This document shows, piece after piece, positions 1 through 17,000 of a stretch of DNA of 64,000 nt. The position numbers were made by a program, and so were the translations under genes. How positions within the stretch are numbered: position 1 is the first letter of the stretch; every line of letters starts with the position of its first letter. The notes under the pieces were generated by a model. The model made no database searches, was not told the DNA's origin, and saw only the letters and a program-made list of their open reading frames with translations. Source of the DNA: Ascaris suum (lineage: Eukaryota; Nematoda; Chromadorea; Rhabditida; Ascarididae); assembly GCA_013433145.1 (NCBI GenBank), contig CM024174.1, positions 5,232,336 to 5,296,335 of the forward strand, read 5' to 3'.

Positions 1-403
1 ACATTTGCGGCTAGCCTCTAGTCCGGTGGGAGCACTTCTTTAGTGCATTGTGATGTGATGTGTGCTGTCTGGTCCATTTCTAGTTTATCATGGAACGCGC
101 TAGATATGGCCTATTTGTTATGAGGCTTATGATTGAAGAACTCTCCGAGGTTCGAGGGTGGTGAGATCCGAAATGATATAATCGCCCATAAAAGACTCGA
201 GACTCATGACAGTGTGATGGATAACATGCAACGCACATCAAATGTCCACCACTTCCGAGATTACCATTGCTCGTTTAGAATCGATTGCAGCTGAGAGGAG
301 TTATTCGAATGATTGCTGCTTTGTCCACCTTTTTAAGTCTGTTTCTTGTTAAGCGATGATGTGACAAATAGCAATGGGGAGAAAAAATGGATAAGGCGGT
401 AAC

Positions 404-677
404 TGCGATCGAAAACACTGAAGCATAGCAGCAATTGTTGGAAACACGTGTGACACTTCATCCGGAAGCTTTTCATAACTGAACTTGACGGGTAATTTTT
501 GTGGGCGAACATTCATAACGGCTCTGAAAGAACTAGTGGAGGTGATGGAAATGTCCTCTTCTGCCCTTTTCTGACACTTCTGATAGAAAGGCTCAAGCAC
601 GTACAACAAGGAGCCAGTCAAAAGCGAATTAGAAATCGAATTCTCTAGAAGCATTAATCGTTCTTTTAATGTCAATA
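404..677 (-). CDS. Probable internal exon of an unrecognised gene
   Basis: The - strand is open from 702 down to 349, and a 274-nt segment looks like an exon. It follows a possible acceptor (TTCGAG at 683-678) and ends at a GTTACC donor (403-398), the same donor form used after exon 1 of the G-alpha gene in this window. The roughly 91 residues have balanced amino-acid use, with a Leu-rich start (ERLMLLENSISNSLLTGSLL) and a later stretch containing KFSYEKLPDEV. I do not recognise the family. The rest of the gene would lie beyond the left edge or in unresolved flanking exons. It could be a chance open frame, but its length and composition are better than the shadow frames nearby. Confidence 0.4.
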
Positions 678-6947
<6,270 letters not shown>

Positions 6948-7074
6948 CCGGGAATGCCGACAAGTGCCAGAAATGCAGAAAAGTCGGGATATTCCTCTGT
7001 ATCACTCACTCATGTCTGGAACGCACAACTGATCCATCGGTGACAACACAATCGTAACCGATAGAAATTGCAGA

Positions 7075-9760
7075 ATGCAAGTTCATACCGCTACGTTTAT
7101 CGCATCGTCCGCTAGTGGTATTACACTGCTGGCATGTTTGTTTGCCATTTCAAGTATTTATAACGATGTTCAATCCATATGGTCCGAACTCGATATGGAG
7201 ATAAGCGCATTCAGGGTGAACTTTTTAATGCTCAATTTTATTTGCAGTTTTTATCGTTGTATTCCTTTCTTTGATTTTGCATTTGTTTTTTATGTATAGA
7301 AGGGGAAAAGTCAATTGGAAATGTAATTTACGAAAACATGTGAGGATAAATATCGTTTCCTAAACTCTGGCTGAAAGTATTTCGAATCTAGGCAACAACT
7401 GACGACCTTTGGAGAGATATGATGCGTCTTTCATCAACGAGGCAGCGCCCCCGTCGACAAGGTTACGGTGTCAATTTAACTGCACAGCAAGGAGGACGCG
7501 GTGATGGAGGTGAAGGAGGCGGCGGTTATGGTCTGGATTCTTCTAGTAGTGAAGGTTCCGGGACTTCGGAGCTTGATGGTTCTCTGGGCCAGCTGGGACT
7601 CGGAGAGCGCCCAGGAGGAGCATATGGCGAAGATAGTGGTTCCATTAGTACTTCAGGGGGTTCAGGACATGGATCTGGTGGCTCAAGAAACTTAGTTGGT
7701 TCAGCTCCTGGAACCCCACAAGGTGCACTACCGCCGAGTGTACCACCATCAATCGCAAGCGGACCAAATTTTCAGCCGGATTCACAAGGATGCGGTAAGT
7801 TTCTATTTCAGAGAATTTTGTTTCATTAAGAAGCTTGCTCTATATCTTTTTAAATTGTATAGCTAAAAACAGCTGCTTCCACTCGCACCAACTAGCCTAG
7901 ATACTGAGCTAATGAAATCTAACTTTTTTTGAGAGTTGTAGCAGAGAAACCGAAAAGTCGCTGCCCCTTTTTGCGAAGAGGAAATCGCTAAAGAAACTTG
8001 AAAAGAGTTGTGTCCGCAACATTGTTTGCAAAGACGGATCTCTTTCCTTAATCAGTTTATGACGCAATTTATTAACTAGTAGACTTCGAGCATTGCTTCA
8101 TCTAACAGTTGCTGAGGAAGTAATTGAGCGGTTCTTCAAACATGAGGCGAGATGCGGAAGGTGGTTCAAAAGGTCATGTTTTTCAGTTTGTCGTGTTATC
8201 AACAAATGCCCTGCCGGTCTTCCTGGACCAAAAGGTGCTCCGGGACCTAGAGGACCAGACGGCCCTAAAGGACTTAACGGTGTACCTGGAAAGGATGCTG
8301 AGGATGTAGAGCCACAGCGTGAGGCACCTAGTTGTTTCTACTGTCCGCCTGGACCACAGGGTCCACCAGGAGCAGTAGGAAAAGCTGGACCACGTGGCCT
8401 GGCCGGCGCGAAAGGGCGAGCAGGAATGCCGGGTAAGGACGGCGATCCGGGGCCTACAGGCGAAGGCGGACCTCCCGGACCCCCAGGTCGGTCTCTCCTT
8501 GAGAAAATTTTTGCCTTTACGATGTATTTTTCATCGCTGTTTAAATGAATAAGTCATGTTTACAAATTCCATCAGCAGCTTAATCAAAAAATTCCTCTCT
8601 CAAGAAATTTCCTGTTTTTTGTAACAAAAGTTTGTGAAAGAGCTTTATTTTCAAGAAGATGATTTCTCTGCAATATGCAGGTAAGGATGGTCCACCGGGA
8701 CCACCTGGTAGTAAGGGGCGAGATGCAGAGCACCTTATTGGACGAAAAGGTCCCAAAGGACATCGTGGACTTCAAGGTATCCAAGGACCAGCTGGCGAGC
8801 GCGGTAAAGATGCACAGGATGGGCCTCCTGGACCTCGAGGACCACAAGGTAGATCTTAACGTTAGAGTATTTATTCTCTTATGCATAGTATTTTCTAGCT
8901 TTTCATGGTAAAGACACAATTATCGCTAAGATATCTGAAAATACTACTCCATTTGTGCTTAGAAGAGTAGAGAGCATCAGGATTGAAGTTGACTGTGCCA
9001 GCCTTGCTGAAGCGGAAATGTTGATTACTTTAATGTAAATCATGTGGGACATTTTTTAAAATATAGGAAATATGGGATCATCTAGATTTATGAAAATATG
9101 TTTGGACAGGAAAATTCATTGGAAATGCCTCGATATCTGCACCAGCATAACCAGTTCTGTTCTGCTATTCCAGTGTGCAATCTTTTCATTCCTTTTCGAC
9201 TTAAGTAGCAAATCTGTTGGAGTAAAATATGTTTAGGTGAGCCAGGACCAAAAGGACCACCAGGGCCTGATGGGCAACAGGGTGAAGAAGGAAGGCGAGG
9301 AAGGCCAGGAAAAGACGCTGAGGTTGCATTATGCTTATACGATAAGAACAAATTATCCAGAACATTGCTATGAAGATAACGAAGTTGTTTAGCGATTTAA
9401 AAAAAATAGATGATTACCTAAGAAAAGTGTCAAAGAAGAGGATCTCGTTGCTGAGATCAGATGTCGGGTGTAAGGAAACGCTTCGATGGTTTCTTTACAC
9501 CGTTGAGATAATTACGCTTTCAGATTTCTAAGTTTCTGAAAATTGTTTATTATGTTTCCAGTAAGAACGCCACTCTCCTTTTATTAATTATTTGTTCTTC
9601 ATTTAACAGTAATTGTTGAAAGATGTATTTCCAATAAGGGACTTAAATCTTCTACTAAGATTATCATTATTTAGCAACTTCTACTGATGTGTTTCAGTAC
9701 TGCCCATGTCCGGATCGTGCGGCGAGAGCGCGTACAAAATTGGCTGCCAAGAAACACTGA
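7075..9760 (+). CDS. Nematode cuticle collagen, 6 exons
   Basis: This gene encodes a secreted structural collagen of the nematode cuticle. Exons are 7075-7215, 7392-7794, 8187-8486, 8681-8848, 9237-9322 and 9698-9760; the phases agree at every junction and give 386 aa. Residues 6-55 form the cuticle-collagen N-terminal domain: a hydrophobic membrane/signal segment ([18 protein letters not shown]) followed by DDLWRDMM. A subtilisin-type processing site RQRPRR ends at residue 69. Residues 71-180 are a long Gly/Ser-rich non-collagenous region, followed by clustered Cys (GCVC, then C188) and Gly-X-Y blocks. A second Cys pair (CFYC) separates two helical blocks, and there is a short break near [10 protein letters not shown]. 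The C-terminus carries the typical YCPCP motif and a basic tail. The ATG lies one base after an AATTGCAG acceptor, so the transcript is trans-spliced there or has an upstream exon. The family is certain; the exact orthologue is not known. Confidence 0.95.
9467..9501. repeat. Hairpin in the last collagen intron
   Basis: GGTGTAAGGAAAC at 9467-9479 and GTTTCTTTACACC at 9489-9501 are inverted copies with one mismatch (a G-U pair in RNA) around a 9-nt loop. It lies in the intron between exons 5 and 6. It may be a foldback transposon remnant or an RNA stem. Confidence 0.6.
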
Positions 9761-10262
9761 TTGCGATTTCACTGTGGTGAAGAAGATATTGGTTATGATT
9801 CGAGTAAGATGGTGCATATGACTTCAATGAAAATTTCGTTCTCGAACAGTCTTCAGAGTACTCGTCGGCGAGGGCTAAAAGATGGGCGGTGGAAGGGGGG
9901 GGGGGGGTAAGGATGGATTTAGATTTAGTGGGATGACAGCATTAAAACACCTTGGGTGTAGCCGGTCAAAAACCGTGCCAATTGCGAACCCCTCCGCAAG
10001 AACACGTAGTATGACACAGGTGATTATTTTCAGACATTTCACTGCACTCCCACAATGACTACAGAAGTGTCGCTTCTTATCCGCTCGCCTTTGGCATCTT
10101 CTAAGTAATGAGATGGAGGCCGTATGCGCTGATTCCCGACCTCCCACCCCCTCCCCCCGCACCCTCCGCCCCTCCCTCCAGATTTAAATGCCCTTGATGT
10201 CCAGTTGTAATCACTAGAATAAGGGCTGAAGAAACGGTTCTTTTATATGAGTGAGATGGTAA

Positions 10263-10350
10263 AAATCGAAAAACACGACTCGAATCCGGGTCTTTCGTCA
10301 CAACGATGAGTGAACGTACCTCATGCCCATTATCCTGCCATCCAGTTTCT
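10263..10350 (-). mobile_element. Possible tRNA-derived SINE fragment
   Basis: On the - strand this segment has a box B-like core GGATTCGAGTC (10287-10277), about 35 nt after a CACTCATCG stretch that recalls an anticodon region, and a loose box A-like TGGCAGGATAATGGGC near 10345. It does not fold into a proper cloverleaf, so it is not an intact tRNA gene. A Pol III-derived SINE or a decayed tRNA is the best reading, at low confidence. Confidence 0.3.
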
Positions 10351-10396
10351 TCCCTCTCTCATTTCAATCCGTTATGCCACAAAAAGCAAAGCACTT

Positions 10397-10529
10397 GACA
10401 TGGAATTGATTTTATATCTCAAAGCGTTTTAATGAGCACACTTGAAAAATATGCTTATTAAAACGCTCTTATATGATGCAAAATGCATTATAAATTGGTT
10501 ATGACTTACATGAGACCTAATTCCATGAC
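10397..10529. repeat. Nested inverted-repeat (MITE-like) element
   Basis: Outer arms GACATGGAATT (10397-10407) and AATTCCATGAC (10519-10529) match in inverse at 10 of 11 positions. Inside, AGCGTTTTAATGAGCA (10423-10438) and TGCTTATTAAAACGCT (10452-10467) match at 15 of 16. The nested arrangement suggests a small foldback or MITE-like element. No transposase is present. Confidence 0.5.
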
Positions 10530-11000
10530 GTTATATGGCTGATTTACAGCCATCTTGAAAGGTTTCAGATTTTCTCTTTTTCTGAAGACGGCTATGGAAT
10601 CAAAGATGATGTTTACTTTCATAATAGTGTGGAAGCGCACAAATACTCTCAATAATAAAATTGGCATAGGGAGCAAGTAATCATTGTTCGGCGATTCGAT
10701 CGACATTTGTTCGTTTTTTAGTTCGAGGCAAGAGCAGGTGCAATCGAAATGCACTTCGAGCCTGCATGCATATGTTAGCAGCCTATCACTTAAGCTTACC
10801 ATCGTTATCATAGATTCTCTGTCACAGAAATGTACAATCAAATCGCGAATAAAATTTCTGCGAAAAGTGGTCTATAAGAGCGTCATATCTTGCCAATACA
10901 ATTTGCAATATAATTCTTTTTTTTTTTGCGAAAAGCGATGAATTGCAATAAATGTCTCTATAAATCAATCTTTACATGACTAAATGAGCAATTCAGAAGA

Positions 11001-14000
11001 TCATTTGATTTTGAGGTGCTTCTTGAAAATTTTCTCGAGGATTTTCTCCATTTCGTTTGTATTTATGGCGCATGTGAATTCCACATGTAACATATCGGGA
11101 TGTGCGGAACATCTCGCCATTACGCATGATTCAAAGAATGCTTTCGCATCCGATAACTTTGTCGAACCTATAAATAAATGAGTAAGTGATGATAAGCGTC
11201 AATGCCCATCACTCTATCATGTCGAAAAAATAAACTCATCGACGAAGAAAGGAATACAAAGGAAATACAGATATGATCATCATCCTTAACCACCAAACTA
11301 TTCTCCTGCAGTTCTTGCTTCTAGCAATTACTTTCAACAGTCGTCGCACTTACCAACAAAGTAGTGTTGATTGTTTTGTTTTGTTATCGTCTGCATCTTT
11401 AATGCCGCTGAATAACGTTGTGGTTTAAAATGCGCACTTGCTAATATCCACAATAATGCCTACTTTAGGCTTATATCGCATTGTTTGTATTTATTTTGTT
11501 AATTTAATACGATATTGCGATTTTTCTCTTCAAATCTATGAAAGTTTCTTGCTATTAGTTGTGTATATGAGTGTGTGGTTATTAGCAGAAGTGAGGAGGG
11601 GAAGAGGAGAGGGAAGGGAAACCCGACAAAGACGATATGTTAATGGAAGCAGTCGATGGATACTTTCGACTTGATTTTCTTTATCGCCTCATATACACTT
11701 TATTAGCGTTTGCCAAATCGATGGTGCATGCATCATCCCCTTACAATGACCGTTTTCTCTTCATTTGGAACATCAAACAACTTAGCAGTATATAGTAAAT
11801 TCCATCCGATTATACTGTTCTATATTTTGCGTTTAACATTGTAGTTTTGGAAGTGCCTATAACCAATGCATTGTAGCACGTGCAATACAATGCACTGCAA
11901 ATGCATTATGCAACATACACACATGCATTAATGCATTGCATTGCATTGTGTCACATTGCAGTGCAGCATACTGCATATAGTATACTTCGATATCATAGCA
12001 AATTCAAAACGCGAATCTTACCATTATATTCGGGAAAATTCTTTTCTATAGGCACTTTGCCGAGTTTTTCAGCAAGAACGTCCACTTCATTGAGAAAAAC
12101 AAATATCCAAGTCGAGTGGAACTTTGGTTCGCTACAAACTTGCTCCAATAAATTCAGTGCATCATGAAGGCGAATCTGAAAAAAGTTTCGAGAAATTCCA
12201 CCCGTCATAACTCTCTCAGAAGTTAAAAATAAAAGCATTAAAACTTTCAACTCAAATTTTTTTCCAAACTTCCACAAGAGAAAATGCCAAGTAATTTCTC
12301 AGGAAACTTTTTCCACCAAAGAGCATTCCATCGTCATTCCTAACACCTTTGTTACTACTCTTCAATACAGTAAGAAGAGGCAACCGTGCTTCCATCTTCG
12401 TTCATTTTCTGGTCATATTCAGAGATAGCAATACAGAAAATAATCGCATCAATCCCATCGTACATTGATACCCATTTCCTTCGGTCAATTTTTTGTCCTC
12501 CAATGTCGAATAATCTACAAAAAAATTTCACTATAAATTCGAAGAAATTCGTTTTTCTGAAACTTCAATTTGTGAAGATTAAATTAAATCAAATTCGCCT
12601 GAGAGTAAAGGAAATTGCATAGGAAGTGGGCGAAGTAAAACTCTTCTAAGCACATTGACACATGCAACGAACAAAAGAGTCGCTTGCCAACGACATATTT
12701 CTTTGTTCACATTCCGCTTCTTCCGTCGCCTCTAATTACTCTTGAAGTGATCACAATCAGCGGAGGAAACAGAAAATCAGCACGGCGCACACTCTAGCCG
12801 CCCACTTGTGGGGGTTAGGCACCTTTAACATTATTCGTTTTGCGTTTTATTGTTGTGCTTATGTGCGAATGAAAATGTAGCACGGTAAGAGAGCGGACTT
12901 CATTGAAGGAAGATGAGGGGAAGGTGGAGGGCTGCAGTTGGAGGAGCGAGATGAGGAAAGAGAGAGAGGAACAACGGTGGGTCAAAGTAAGAAATTCAGA
13001 AAACTTTTATTGGACATGAAAAGCTCTCTCGAAATAACTCAATTTTCGAAACAACTTAACGTAAATTAAACGAAACTACATATTAAATCAACTTCCTTCC
13101 GCATATAAGAAATTCTTTTTCAGTATAACTTACTGATAAGTACGATTATGCACTGTAAAGATAACGTTTTGCACGCCCACGGTGGGGCAATATACCATTA
13201 TGAGATCCTGTGGAGTTGGCCTATAGTCCAGAGCATTGATTCGCTCCAACGAATCGAAAAAACTAAAAAAAAAAACACATTGACTATGATAAATCGCCGA
13301 AGCTCTCTATTAAAATTCAAACATAACCATCGAATGTCCAATGATTTATTTCATTATCGAGCCACTTCGAGAAAACAAGCTTTATATGCGCTTGTCTCGT
13401 CATCAAATTTCATGCAACTTTTTTAAAAATTATTATGTTTGAAACTTTTGTGATTACTATTTTAATTTCAGACCACATATTACAGTTTATTTTCACCATT
13501 TCGGTGTTCAAAAAAATTTTCGGCTTCTAAATTTTTTCGAGGATTTCAATGCCTCACCAAGTATTCGATGGTCCTGAAAAACTTGTATTTGATATCGCAA
13601 CTTCTAGCAAGCAATTATATTAAATAAAATACATTTGTAAAACAGTTTGCAAAATATCAATGAGAGGTCGAGAGCATTTTTTTTTTCGGCAAGTTCTTCA
13701 AGTTGGAAAAAAAGTGCTCACTAATGACGTGTCAAATCAGTGCAATTGCTATGTAAGTTAAACCTTTATCAACTTATTTAAAGAAGTAAATCTTTTAAAT
13801 TGGCTGCTGATAGCTAGCATATAAACATGACTCATTCTTTAGCAATATTGGAGAAAATATTCTCAACAGTTTTCATTTATCGTCTGCATAAAAATAGTAG
13901 CCACATGGACGGATGGAACTAAGAACGGGCTATTTGCAATTTTCAGTCGTTAAAATAGTGCAATGACCATATCGTTGAAAAAAATAGATTGTATCGGAAC

Positions 14001-17000
14001 GGAATGACATAGCGGAGAATTGCTGTCATCATCATTGCTTCATAATAAACTGCAGGTGGATGGGGAGCGCATTCTGAGGTGTTCAAATTTTATGCACCTT
14101 TCATTAAGCGTCATTCGCACTTGATTACATCTACGCTCAATATTTCCTGGCAATTTTGGAGAAAATAGTTTACAGTGGAACGATTTTTTTTTTGAGGGAG
14201 AAGGTAAGCGACAGCTACAATCTGCATTTTATGTGCTGCCCTAGTGCAGCCGAAAATTCTATGCTCGGATAGAATTGTCCGAAGAGCTATTCAAAAATTT
14301 CCAGTTTTCTGCGTCATTAAGAAAATTTTTTGTTCTCTAAAATACTTACCCAATTTTCAAACTCTAACAACTGACTTAAATATTCCGAAATTGCGGCATT
14401 TCCCTCTTGAGTTAATCAGCACTGAATAGGATGTTTAGATGTATGTATAATATTTGAAGTATAATTAAACCAATAAATGCAGGGTAGACCAGTCGGTGAT
14501 AGATCAAATGGGGATAGTGCCCCGTGCAAAGAAGCTCAAAAAGAGGCAGGCAGAGACAACTACCCACCACCTGTCGCGAGGCTAGACAGGCACACACGGG
14601 AGGATATAAAAGGCGTTGATGTGCTCATGAACTCATTCCAGCTTCTAGACTAGTCTAAAGGCCAACGGGGTCTACGTGTAGCGTTTGCAGTGCCCGAGAT
14701 GATTTGTAGTAGCGCGAAGTTCGACTGTGGGATCGTGCCTGGAATTCAAGCTATCCTGGTGTCTCTTCGTGTTTATCACCTTATTGTATAAGTGTAATAA
14801 ACTCTTCATCCCTTGTACCTGCGTTGTCTCGCAGTTTACTTGACCGCAACTCGATAGAGCATGCAGATCCTCAAGGAGATCTGGACGACTAAGCGAGTCA
14901 AAGGGAGCCGACCATTACATAAACACATAAGTAATTATAAACAAATAAACAAGCAAATCGTACTATTTAGTTGAATCGTTCAGATTGTATTCTGAACGCC
15001 TTTTATATATCTCTTGAACGGCCGCATCATTCCACAGCGTTATAAGAGCATCAAATTGGCGCGGATTAAACTTGGTGAATACTCCTTCGAGTTCATCTTT
15101 AACTAGTTGCGCATTTGCCTAAAGGTGTTATCAATGTGAGGTTTTTGAGAGTGTCGTCCATGATTGCAATATTCGAAAAAAAGGTGTTAAAGGAAGATGT
15201 TGAGGAAAGCAGTGGAAGGAGTAGAAGAATATGTGAGATGCGATAATAACTTCTGCTTACACTCTCTTTACGTTCGTTCCCATCATCTGTTAATTCCAAT
15301 TCCGATTAAACAAGTGCACAGAAAAATGCAGCGAGAGACCCATTGGAAGCTCGCAAATAGAGATTGATTCCCGCATAGCACACAAATGTTTCTTTAAAAG
15401 TGACTTTCATCCAAATATGTGAATGGCTCATCAAGCATCATATGCCGAATTGCAGCGTTTGAATGTTTTCCCAAAAAATGCCTTCCATTCTACAGTAATC
15501 TCTTGCATATAGCCGATAATATTAGCTTTGGCTTAATTCCAGTTTTTTTAATTTCAGTTCAATTTGAGCTTAATGAAGTTTTAATTTCAATCCGATGAAT
15601 TCTTGAAAAGAGATTATAGACAGCCCGTCCTGGTGGGCACATTCCCCACTTCAACCTTCATGACGGCCTTAAAAACTATAAATTTTTACAACTTCACATA
15701 GTTCAGTTCTTTGAAGAAAATTGCAAAAAGGGCAAACAATGAAGAAAATATCTTAATGTATTACCAACTCTTTGCATAATAAATTATATAACGAGGAATT
15801 TAAATGTTGTTTTCACAAATAACTGAGAATACCTCTTCAACGCTTCGGTTCATAAAATTATAAAGGTCGAGCAACTTTGATAAAGAAATGAAAACGAAGA
15901 ATAAGAAAAATGAATGGCAAGTGAATATTCAAGCAGAAATAACTTTTCACTAACCCGATTATTTGGATCTGCAAGAGGCATATTAACTTGTTCCATGTAG
16001 TCGAGCATCGACTTCATTGAGTTTATAATATTTCCAAAAATCAACGTTCTTCTATGCATAAGCTCAACTTCGGTAAAATTCTGATGATATAACTTCCTGA
16101 AGTGATGCAGAAAGTTAATGAAAAAGTGGCTGAAAGATCAATCCGCTGGTGCAGTGAGTGTATTTTGTGATGTGCAACTCGTTTCTCTCGTTTGCTCAAC
16201 AACCTTCCCCACTCCTCCATGCCGATAACCGCTCTCTTTCTCCCTCCCCCTCTCTCCCTATAGCCCCTTTCCCTCTTTCTCACGACAATTTCAGTTTTCA
16301 GAGTAATTCGATTTTGATAGATTAGCAGTCTAAATTTTTTTCTCGAAAATTAAAACTTCCACTTCGTGCAATATATTATTTATAATTTTGTCAGCAAATA
16401 CCAAACGTTTTTGTTCGTTGTTTATGGGTTATCTTATCGCTTCGTATTGCTCATTGCGCGGTCGAACGCAGACTTATTGGTTCCATTCTACCGAGCCATT
16501 CTGACCATCGCCCTCATCGGGAAAAAGACAACAGACTAAATCCCGGCTATCTTCCTATGCGGAACTCTTCAGCATCGGACAGGCAAGGAACGAACTCAAA
16601 TCCTTACTTCACGTGACTTTAATCTTCTCCTCTTAAACGGAAACAGAGGCGACATGAAAAGACGTTCGTTTGTTTGTAATGAACTTTTGATTTTGTTGGT
16701 TAAAGTAAAGCAAAGGAAAGGAAAGTAAAGCAAAGAATTTTACGAGTTGGCATGGAACGAAAAATAACCACTAAGACAGGCAACATTGTAATATAAAAGT
16801 AAAGGTAATAGGTAGTGCTAATTAGTAGTTTTCAATCAAACGATTTTATAGCAAATCGACGTAAAAAAGACATTGAAGTTTGGGATGATGTTTAATTTTT
16901 GAGCCATAAATTTCTTAAACGAATATCCAATCGTTTCAACAACACTCCGCAAACCTGATCTGCTCTAATACTGTCGTTTTACCTGACTCGGCAGCGCCTG

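Larger units (their letters stand above)
9761..11000. other. Gap between the convergent collagen and G-alpha genes
   Basis: The two stop codons face each other across 1.24 kb, which must hold both 3' UTRs. The gap also contains a G run at 9896-9908, a C/pyrimidine-rich block at 10139-10180, a tRNA-like box B segment and a nested palindrome, listed separately. No clear AATAAA was seen close to either stop codon in the gene's own sense. Confidence 0.7.

Noticed and set aside
7493..7505. Arg-Gly-Asp in the collagen spacer as a possible integrin site
   Set aside because: The triplet is likely by chance in a Gly/Arg/Asp-rich stretch, and cuticle collagens are not known integrin ligands.
7501..7695. 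64-codon frame overlapping collagen exon 2
   Set aside because: Out-of-frame shadow of the Gly/Ser-rich coding region.
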